Positions 1 to 5,881 of a stretch of DNA of 7,560 nucleotides are shown one piece after another. The number at the start of each line of letters is the position of its first letter. The first letter of the stretch is position 1. Under the pieces are notes generated by a model. That model had not been told where the DNA came from and did not search any database. It saw only the letters and a list, made by a program, of their open reading frames with translations. The translations under genes were made by a program, and so were the position numbers. Source of the stretch: Sulfurovum sp. (GTDB taxonomy: Bacteria; Campylobacterota; Campylobacteria; Campylobacterales; Sulfurovaceae); contig DYMW01000074.1 in the NCBI GenBank assembly GCA_020721385.1, forward strand, positions 1 through 7,560, in the 5' to 3' direction.

Positions 1-1331
1 GCATAAGGCATTTGGGTTCGTACGTGGGAAATGTGGTCGCATCCACTTGCCATAGAAGAGATGATGGTGGTGTCCGAGATGGGTGAGACGTGGTCTCCAA
101 ATATGCCTCCTGAAATAACGGCTCCAATCATTAAAGGAATGCTCAAATCAAAGGTTGCACCAAGTCCCAAAGCAATGGGCATCATAATAGAAAAAGTTCC
201 CCAACTCGTACCTGTTGAAAAAGAGGTTAAGGAAGCCACCAAAAAGACAAATAATGGCAGAAGAAATGGAGCAATGTTTGCCTCTTTCATCTCTTGTGCA
301 ATGTAATTGGCTGTTCCCAACTCTTTAATAATGTTTCCAATTAAAAATGCCAAGAGTAAAATAAGTACAATCGGTATCATGTCGGCAATCCCCTCATAGA
401 GAGCAGAAAAATAGGCTTTGTGTTTCATGTAACCATTTAAAATATAGTACCCATAAATAAAAAGTAAGGTAAAAACAACGGCATAAAAAACCGAAGTTGA
501 ACCACTTCCTTTGAGTATGTCACCATTGCCTGTATAGTACAACGAGAGGGGTACCATTGCAATCAGTACCACCATCGGTAAAACCATTACCCATGGTGAA
601 CGATGCATTGGGGGTGTATCTTTGGGTTGTTCTGGCTCTAATTTTACAGCTTTTGTATCACGCATGGGACCAATGTTAATATTAAACAGTATCACCAATA
701 AAACCATTAAAACAATAATAATGGAGTAAAAATTATAAAGTATCGACTCAATAAGCAGTGCAACACCATCTCCCTCTATGACCTTATCATTAATGGCGGT
801 GACAATCAGACCTAAAAGCAAAGCACCCCACGCATTAAAAGGAATAAGCGAACAGACAGGTGCAGAAGTGGAGTCACAAACAAACGCCAACTTTTCACGG
901 CTTACTCCATTTTTATCACACAAAGGTTTGGCAACAGTTCCTGCTACCAAAGCGGTAATGGAAGATTCTATAAAAATAATCACTCCTAAAAAATATGCCA
1001 ACAACAATGCCCCTTTAGGAGAATCTATTGCTTGTTGTTTTTGGCTCAAATATGCCACAAAACCATCAACCCCACCAGAATGAATTAAGAGTTTAATAAT
1101 TGCTCCAACCAACAGAGCAAAAAGCGTAGTTTTTGTAATCCAAGCCTCGGCAAAAAGTCCTACAAAACCATCTAAAAGAGCGACCGTTGCATCGAGTATG
1201 TTGTACTGATGCAAAACCAATTCTCCAAAAAATATCCCGAAAAGTAGGGAAACCACGACATCTTTTGTTATAATTGCCGTGATGATAATAAAGAGTGGTA
1301 TAACAACGGAGAGAACTCCCAAATTTTCCAT
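1..1331 (-). CDS. NhaC-type Na+/H+ antiporter family protein (PF03553-like), 3' end beyond window
   Basis: Integral inner-membrane secondary transporter, most likely exchanging Na+ (or a small organic acid) against H+. The frame is open from ATG 1331 to the window edge and gives 443 residues plus two bases, so roughly the last 50-100 residues are missing relative to the family. Hydrophobic segments fill about residues 5-40, 66-85, 107-131, 167-181, 200-219, 247-266, 279-298, 317-335, 353-370 and 376-411. Family-typical stretches are IESSITALVAGTVAKPL (121-137), SREKLAFVCDSTSAPVC (144-160), and SPISDTTIISS followed by GCDHISHVRTQMPY (416-443). Residues 221-245 form a charged cytoplasmic-looking loop. 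A GAGG Shine-Dalgarno at 1342-1339 fixes the start. The next gene is divergent, 39 bp away. Known of the family: members include Na+/H+ antiporters and malate/lactate exchangers, so the substrate is not decided by sequence alone. Confidence 0.9.
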   Translation of the reverse strand, partial: MENLGVLSVVIPLFIIITAIITKDVVVSLLFGIFFGELVLHQYNILDATVALLDGFVGLFAEAWITKTTLFALLVGAIIKLLIHSGGVDGFVAYLSQKQQAIDSPKGALLLAYFLGVIIFIESSITALVAGTVAKPLCDKNGVSREKLAFVCDSTSAPVCSLIPFNAWGALLLGLIVTAINDKVIEGDGVALLIESILYNFYSIIIVLMVLLVILFNINIGPMRDTKAVKLEPEQPKDTPPMHRSPWVMVLPMVVLIAMVPLSLYYTGNGDILKGSGSTSVFYAVVFTLLFIYGYYILNGYMKHKAYFSALYEGIADMIPIVLILLLAFLIGNIIKELGTANYIAQEMKEANIAPFLLPLFVFLVASLTSFSTGTSWGTFSIMMPIALGLGATFDLSIPLMIGAVISGGIFGDHVSPISDTTIISSMASGCDHISHVRTQMPY

Positions 1332-1362
1332 AATTTTTCCTCAAATTAACGATATAAAAAGA

Positions 1363-1368
1363 ATTATA
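1363..1368 (-). promoter_or_regulatory. Candidate -10 box (TATAAT) for the antiporter gene
   Basis: The minus strand reads TATAAT here, a perfect sigma-70 -10 consensus. It predicts transcription starting near 1355 and a leader of about 24 nt containing the GAGG ribosome binding site. No clear -35 box is seen, which is common for Campylobacterota promoters. The box lies just before the start of the divergent transpeptidase gene, so its upstream half would lie inside that gene. Confidence 0.45.
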
Positions 1369-1370
1369 AC

Positions 1371-2114
1371 ATGATGAAAACCTTATCTCTATTAACCTTA
1401 ATAGTAACGCTCTTTACAGCGTGTCAAAGTACACCAATTATCTCCGAAACAGAGCATCAAAATAACACGATTCAAATCCCCACCGACTCTTCACAACTTT
1501 TGGTTGTCACCACGCCAAATTGGAACGAAAAAAATGGTATTTTACAACGTTATGAAAAACATAATACACATTGGGAAAAAGTAGGTCACACCATTCCTAT
1601 TGTTTTGGGTCGTAATGGTTTGGGTTGGGGAAAAGGTCTACATGAGACCCCTAAAAATGCACCCTACATCAAACATGAAGGCGATGGAAAAGCACCTGCT
1701 GGTCTTTTTAGAATTGGTCATGCATTTGGCTATAATCCTCTGCCTTTTGATATTGATTTACCTTACAGTGTTTATAAAACAACCGACCATTGTGTTGATG
1801 ACAGTCATTCAAAATGGTACAATCAAATTGTTGACTCGACTACGGCAACGCAAGATTATAAAAGTTTTGAACACATGAAACTTGAAAATCATCTCTACAA
1901 ATATGGCTTAACCATTAATCATAATCCTGACAACATGGCTAATGATGGTTCATGTATCTTTATGCACATTTGGGATGGCACTCAAAATGGTACTGCAGGA
2001 TGTACAACAATGATTGAAGATGAAATTATTGAGCTGTTAAAATGGATTGATGAGAAAAGAAAACCGTTGCTTCTACAACTTCCCATAGAAGAGATGCCGA
2101 AGTTAAACCCTTAA
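1371..2114 (+). CDS. L,D-transpeptidase family lipoprotein (YkuD-type, COG3786-like)
   Basis: Predicted periplasmic peptidoglycan-modifying enzyme of 247 residues. YkuD-fold L,D-transpeptidases use a catalytic cysteine to cut a tetrapeptide stem and form 3-3 cross-links or attach proteins to peptidoglycan; some relatives act as carboxypeptidases. Residues 1-17 are a lipoprotein signal peptide ending in LFTAC, so Cys18 is the likely lipidated residue (Phe at -3 is slightly off consensus). The catalytic region is GSCIFMHIW...TAGCTTM, with His199 and the presumed nucleophile Cys211. The preceding DHCVDDSHSKWYN and FEHMKL...YGLTINHN blocks are typical of the COG3786 branch, where the motif is HxW...TAGC instead of the classical SHGC. 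ATG 1371 and ATG 1374 are both possible; no strong Shine-Dalgarno is visible, only AAAAAGAA. The gene appears to be monocistronic, ending in its own hairpin. Its true substrate is not determined. Confidence 0.88.
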   Translation: MMKTLSLLTLIVTLFTACQSTPIISETEHQNNTIQIPTDSSQLLVVTTPNWNEKNGILQRYEKHNTHWEKVGHTIPIVLGRNGLGWGKGLHETPKNAPYIKHEGDGKAPAGLFRIGHAFGYNPLPFDIDLPYSVYKTTDHCVDDSHSKWYNQIVDSTTATQDYKSFEHMKLENHLYKYGLTINHNPDNMANDGSCIFMHIWDGTQNGTAGCTTMIEDEIIELLKWIDEKRKPLLLQLPIEEMPKLNP

Positions 2115-2140
2115 AAAAATATTTTTAAGGGTTTTAATTT
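2105..2140 (+). terminator. Rho-independent terminator of the transpeptidase gene, containing its stop codon
   Basis: A perfect 13-bp inverted repeat has arms AAACCCTTAAAAA (2105-2117) and TTTTTAAGGGTTT (2122-2134) around a 4-nt AATA loop. It is followed by TTAATTTTATAT. The TAA stop (2112-2114) lies inside the left arm. The U-tract is interrupted, but the stem is long and carries three G-C pairs. Confidence 0.75.
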
Positions 2141-2165
2141 TATATTATTAAAAAAAATAATTATT

Positions 2166-2205
2166 TAACCATAAAAATTAAAAAATATTTTTTTATGTTA
2201 TTTTT
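2166..2205. terminator. Candidate bidirectional terminator hairpin between convergent genes
   Basis: TAAC then ATAAAAA (2166-2177, with C2170 bulged) can pair with TTTTTAT then GTTA (2190-2200). The 12-nt loop is itself AT-rich. TTTTT follows on the plus strand and a long T-rich run follows on the minus strand. The site lies between two convergent genes, where a bidirectional terminator would be expected. The stem is almost all A-T in an AT-rich stretch, so chance is a real alternative. Confidence 0.35.
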
Positions 2206-2262
2206 AGATAGCTTAATAAAAAATACCCTTTTACTAAAACTTTAAAAAAAGCTCTTATTCTG

Positions 2263-2475
2263 CTATCCAACTAACCCTAGTTGCTTTAAAAAAGGTCGTG
2301 CATCTAATGATTTTAAAGACAATTCGTTAATCATTAATCCTAAACTTGTATCTTTTGAAATCCACTCGCTAAGATTATTAATGCAATACATTTTTTCACC
2401 TTGTGTAAAACCTTTATAATCCTGAAGTGCATTTTTAATCATATTTAGCTGATTCATTTCTATATTTTGTCCCAT
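2263..2475 (-). CDS. Small protein of unknown function, 70 residues
   Basis: I do not recognise this protein. It is 70 residues, soluble-looking, with no signal peptide or membrane segment and one cysteine (in the stretch MYCINNLSEW). It appears mostly helical, with alternating polar and hydrophobic positions, and ends in PFLKQLGLVG. Reality is supported by an AAAGGAA Shine-Dalgarno (2484-2490) 8 nt before ATG 2475, a plausible -10 box upstream, and the absence of any overlapping gene. A second in-frame ATG at codon 7 is possible but lacks a comparable ribosome binding site. It lies 138 bp downstream of the TRAP permease gene on the same strand, but the candidate promoter suggests separate transcription. 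Its partner or role cannot be told from the sequence. Confidence 0.7.
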   Translation of the reverse strand: MGQNIEMNQLNMIKNALQDYKGFTQGEKMYCINNLSEWISKDTSLGLMINELSLKSLDARPFLKQLGLVG

Positions 2476-2529
2476 ATTTGTATTCCTTTATGCTGATTTA
2501 ACTAACTTCATTAATTCTAGCAAAGAAGT

Positions 2530-2535
2530 ACTATA
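2530..2535 (-). promoter_or_regulatory. Candidate -10 box (TATAGT) for the 70-residue protein gene
   Basis: The minus strand reads TATAGT directly after a run of eight T residues, a layout common in Campylobacterota promoters, which rely on T-rich stretches more than on a -35 box. Transcription would start near 2523, giving a leader of about 47 nt that ends in the AAAGGAA ribosome binding site. The background is very AT-rich, so confidence is limited. Confidence 0.4.
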
Positions 2536-2566
2536 AAAAAAATATCATAAATAATTTAATATTTAT
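2536..2566 (-). terminator. Weak AT-only terminator candidate for the TRAP permease gene
   Basis: On the minus strand a perfect 7-bp stem (ATAAATA / TATTTAT, 2547-2566, 6-nt loop) is followed by GA and then a T-rich stretch ending in eight T residues. It lies about 50 nt after the permease stop codon. The stem has no G-C pair, so it would be weak, and its T-run is shared with the candidate promoter of the next gene. Confidence 0.3.
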
Positions 2567-2613
2567 TCTTAAGTTAAAAATAAATATTTTAAAACAAAAA
2601 TAAATACAATTAA

Positions 2614-4500
2614 TTACTTTCCAAATACATAAATCAAATCAGGAAATATCACTATAATCAACAATGCCAACAGCTGTAACCCTATAAAAGGAATAACTCC
2701 TCTGTATATTTGCCCTGTTGTCACCAAATCACCTGCTGAACCTTTCAGATAAAAGAGTGCAAAACCAAAGGGTGGTGTCAAAAAAGAGGCTTGTAAATTT
2801 AAAGCTATGAGTATCGCAAACCAAACAGGGTCAATACCAAAAGCATGGGCAATGGGTACCAAAATAGGCACAACCACAAAAGCTATTTCTATAAAATCAA
2901 TTAAAAATCCTAACAGAAAAATCACCACCATGGTAATAAAAATAAACATCCATTGATCTCCCATATCATGAGTAAAAAACTCCATTGCCATCACATCACC
3001 ACCCAATTCATTGAAGACCAATGAAAAAGCCGTTGCTCCAATGAGTATCATAAATATCATTGAGGTTAATTTAACACTCTCAAGCGATGCATAACGTAAC
3101 AATTCAAATGAAAATTTACCATTTATCCAAGCCAACAAAAATGCCCCAATCACCCCAATGGCTGCCGATTCGGTAGGACTGGCAATCCCTGCAAAAATTG
3201 ATCCCAAAACAGCTACAATTAATAATAAGGGAGGGAAAATAACTTTCAATGCCTCTTTTACAACTTGGCTGTACGCTTCATCGTTAGGAATGGCTGGTGC
3301 TACCTCTTTATTGAAATAAGCATAAATAAGAATATAGAGAATATACAATCCAATTAAAATCAAACTTGGCACCACCGCTGCTTGAAACAAATCACCCACA
3401 CTCAAATGCATCTGGTCACCCAATACAATCAATACAATAGATGGGGGAATAATCTGCCCCAACGTTCCCGAAGCAGCAATTGCTCCTGTTGCCAACTCGG
3501 GTGAATAGTTGTGTTTCAACATTAATGGTAAAGCAATCAAACTCATCATCACCACCGAAGCCCCAACAATTCCTGTACTTGCCCCTAAAATAGCACCCAC
3601 AACCACCACAGAAATCGCCAAACCACCCCGAATTCCTCCAAAAAGTTTCCCCATGGAAAGCAATAAATCTTCTGCCATTTTTGATTTTTCAAGAATCAAA
3701 CCCATCAAAATAAACAGAGGAATGGACATCAACGTAACATTGCCCATAATTCCATAAACACGATACGGCAACATATCGAGTACTTTAATGCCCAATTCAT
3801 CTGAAATCAATGCAAAAAAAAGTGCTACCCCTGCAAATACAAATGCCACTTGAAAACCACTCATGAGTAATAACAGTGTCAAGGCAAACATCAACCACAA
3901 AGGGTCAATCCAAAAAGCCAGATTTAACGAAGAAAAAGCTAAAAAAAGTCCCAATAATCCTAACGCAATAAAAAATATTTTTTTAGATTTTAATTTAGAA
4001 TAAGCTTTGACTATTTCAGAAATGGCTTGTAAAACCAACAACACAAATGCTAAAAACAGAATGCCTTTAATCAAAAACCGATGCGTCAATCCACCAGGGT
4101 CACTTGAGACTTCATGTTGCAGATAACTCTGCATACTCATCTCAAACGCTCCATGTAAAAAGAAGAGTGAAAAAGGAATAAGCAAAAACACCATTGAAAA
4201 AATCTGTACCATCGCTTTGGTCTGGGTCGAATAGTTCGCAAAGAAAATATCCACCCGAACGTGTTTATCATGTTTGAGTGCATAAGCAAGTCCAAACAAA
4301 AAGACAATATCAAAAATATGCCACTCTACCTCTTGCAAAGCAATAGAACCTGCCGAAAAAAGGTAACGCATCATGGCATCATAGCCAATAAGTAAAGCCA
4401 AAGTTAAAGCCAAAAAGGCGGTTAGGAATCCTATTTTTTTGGTTAGGGTGTCGATTAGATAGGTAATAAATATTTTCTCAAATTTATAAATTTTATGCAT
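2614..4500 (-). CDS. Fused TRAP transporter permease, DctQ-DctM type
   Basis: Inner-membrane part of a tripartite ATP-independent periplasmic transporter, which imports organic acids with Na+ or H+ after delivery by a periplasmic DctP protein. From ATG 4500 it has 628 residues. About residues 1-175 are the DctQ small subunit with four membrane segments and the typical KHDKHVRVDIFF stretch (76-87). About 195-628 are the DctM large subunit, with GASTGIVGAS (306-315), GTLGQIIPPS (345-354), and an AGIASPTESAA block. The GQIIPPSIVLIVLGDQ region resembles the mannitol/chloroaromatic-type branch (COG4664). Natural Q-M fusions of this length are known. The gene starts inside the end of the upstream ATPase gene: 8-nt overlap if ATG 4500 is used, 17 nt for ATG 4509. 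TTG at 4518 is also in frame but less likely. No start has a strong Shine-Dalgarno. No DctP gene is in the window, so the substrate cannot be inferred. Confidence 0.92.
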   Translation of the reverse strand: MHKIYKFEKIFITYLIDTLTKKIGFLTAFLALTLALLIGYDAMMRYLFSAGSIALQEVEWHIFDIVFLFGLAYALKHDKHVRVDIFFANYSTQTKAMVQIFSMVFLLIPFSLFFLHGAFEMSMQSYLQHEVSSDPGGLTHRFLIKGILFLAFVLLVLQAISEIVKAYSKLKSKKIFFIALGLLGLFLAFSSLNLAFWIDPLWLMFALTLLLLMSGFQVAFVFAGVALFFALISDELGIKVLDMLPYRVYGIMGNVTLMSIPLFILMGLILEKSKMAEDLLLSMGKLFGGIRGGLAISVVVVGAILGASTGIVGASVVMMSLIALPLMLKHNYSPELATGAIAASGTLGQIIPPSIVLIVLGDQMHLSVGDLFQAAVVPSLILIGLYILYILIYAYFNKEVAPAIPNDEAYSQVVKEALKVIFPPLLLIVAVLGSIFAGIASPTESAAIGVIGAFLLAWINGKFSFELLRYASLESVKLTSMIFMILIGATAFSLVFNELGGDVMAMEFFTHDMGDQWMFIFITMVVIFLLGFLIDFIEIAFVVVPILVPIAHAFGIDPVWFAILIALNLQASFLTPPFGFALFYLKGSAGDLVTTGQIYRGVIPFIGLQLLALLIIVIFPDLIYVFGK

Positions 4501-5881
4501 GATCCACATCACTATCAATTAAATCTTTTAAATAGTTCTCAAATTTTTCTAACAAATCAAGAGATTGGGCTATATCAGTTTGTGTAAAAGAACTCTGCCC
4601 GATTGTGCCATGTGACATAGGATGAAGTGTCACTTTTTGATAAAGTTTCAAATCTCTAATAATTTCTTTAAAATTTTGAAATCGATCTTTTTTATAACTA
4701 TTTATTTTACTTTTAAGCCTATTTTGTAAATTTTGAAGATTTGTAAGATTTAAAATTTCATCTAATTCATCTACTAAGTCTGAAGCCGTCTTTTTATTGT
4801 TAAAATAAACATTATTAGTATTTTCAATTCTTTCTATAATTTTTTTACTATCTTCGACTGCTCCAACCATCAAAAGCTTAGAAAACTCATACAATAAAAC
4901 TTCAAATCGCTGTCGAATTTTATTACCAACTCCTTCGATATCTCCATTATTTTGGCCATAAAAATCTCTAATCTTTCCTACAGTATCAATACCACCTTTA
5001 ATATATAACTTATGTTTATTATCAATTTCATAGACATTCGCAAACTTCCATTTAGTAGGAACTTTATAAATATCATTCACCAAATACATAATGAGATTGT
5101 AAAAATAAACATTGTGAGTAAAAATTAAGATTTGAAAATCATGGAAACTTTCTAAAATATATTTCATCAAAAAAGTACGATTGGATACATCAAGACTAGT
5201 AATAAAATCATCTAAAACCAATATTTTCTTTTTATCACTGTTTTTGGCACACTGTATGGACTCAAATAGCAGTAGAAGAATAATTAAATTAAGTTTGGCT
5301 TCATTAAAGTAATTTTCAATATTCTCTTTGTAACTCAATCCTCTAGTAGTGTCTGTAATTTTGATACTAAAGTTATCTTCATTATCTATAACAATAATGA
5401 TATTTTCTTCTCTAAATACTTGGAGCTTATCATTCACTTTTCTTTCAATATTTTCATAGTTTGTTGTACAAAATTCTTCTATATTATCAATGCTTATATC
5501 AAATTTCTCCAAAAGCTTATCAAGCCTTAATGAATTTTCCATACAAAGTTTATCCATCGCTATCATAAAAACTTGATATGGAACAGTATCAAAATTATCG
5601 TAATCAGTATCATTTATTTTTATTTCAAAAGCACTGGTTGCACTATTGTTTTTATACTTAGCCCAAAAATTATTATTTATATTAGGTTGTTCATCTGGTG
5701 TAGAAGCTACAGGAATACCTTGTACTAATTTATTTTTAAAAAACACCACTTTAATTGCGTCATATATTGAACTTTTACCCGAACCATTTTCACCATAAAG
5801 TAAAAAGTTTTTATCATCCAATGGTAATCTATCTAGCTCTTCACGATAGGCTTTGAAATTTGTGATTTTCAAACTAGTCAT
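4493..5881 (-). CDS. RecF/SMC-like AAA (ABC-type) ATPase, partner of the DUF262 protein
   Basis: Soluble ATPase of 462 residues. The N terminus (MTSLKITNFKAYREEL) is typical of RecF/SMC-like ATPases. It has Walker A GENGSGKSS (30-38), a degenerate signature-like YFNEAKLNLI (191-200) in place of LSxGQ, Walker B ILVLDD (220-225), D-loop SLD (229-231) and an H-loop histidine in IFTHN (His256). The insert between Walker A and the signature is only about 150 residues, with no long coiled coil, so this is not a Rad50- or SMC-length protein. Residues 320-462 look helical and include HPMSHGTIG at 420-428; I see no nuclease motif there. ATG 5881 overlaps the TGA of the DUF262 gene (ATGA), with a strong GAGGTG ribosome binding site inside that gene, which indicates translational coupling. 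The pair is likely to act together, with the ATPase as switch or motor. I infer a defence role from this pairing. Base composition looks visibly more AT-rich than the TRAP gene. I do not recognise a named system. Confidence 0.88.
   Translation of the reverse strand: MTSLKITNFKAYREELDRLPLDDKNFLLYGENGSGKSSIYDAIKVVFFKNKLVQGIPVASTPDEQPNINNNFWAKYKNNSATSAFEIKINDTDYDNFDTVPYQVFMIAMDKLCMENSLRLDKLLEKFDISIDNIEEFCTTNYENIERKVNDKLQVFREENIIIVIDNEDNFSIKITDTTRGLSYKENIENYFNEAKLNLIILLLLFESIQCAKNSDKKKILVLDDFITSLDVSNRTFLMKYILESFHDFQILIFTHNVYFYNLIMYLVNDIYKVPTKWKFANVYEIDNKHKLYIKGGIDTVGKIRDFYGQNNGDIEGVGNKIRQRFEVLLYEFSKLLMVGAVEDSKKIIERIENTNNVYFNNKKTASDLVDELDEILNLTNLQNLQNRLKSKINSYKKDRFQNFKEIIRDLKLYQKVTLHPMSHGTIGQSSFTQTDIAQSLDLLEKFENYLKDLIDSDVDHA

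Noticed and set aside
31..306. Plus-strand open frame of 91 codons
   Set aside because: It is antisense to the antiporter gene, whose frame gives an uninterrupted family-typical protein.
778..1083. Plus-strand open frame of 101 codons
   Set aside because: Antisense to the antiporter gene; no ribosome binding site or recognisable protein features.
1093..1344. Minus-strand open frame of 83 codons
   Set aside because: It overlaps the antiporter's start in another frame; its Cys/Arg/Tyr-rich sequence looks like an out-of-frame reading.
1600..1878. Plus-strand open frame of 92 codons inside the transpeptidase gene
   Set aside because: It is a shifted frame of a gene with clear catalytic motifs.
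2136..2613. Possible origin, CRISPR or regulatory RNA in the AT-rich gap
   Set aside because: I see A/T tracts and short hairpins only; no regular direct repeats, DnaA-box cluster or tRNA-like fold.
3509..3757. Plus-strand open frame of 82 codons
   Set aside because: Antisense to the TRAP permease; Pro/Ile/Thr-rich composition is typical of reading a membrane protein gene backwards.
4501..4518. TTG start at 4518 for the TRAP permease
   Set aside because: It would lengthen the overlap with the ATPase gene to 26 nt with no ribosome binding site; ATG 4500 or 4509 is more likely.
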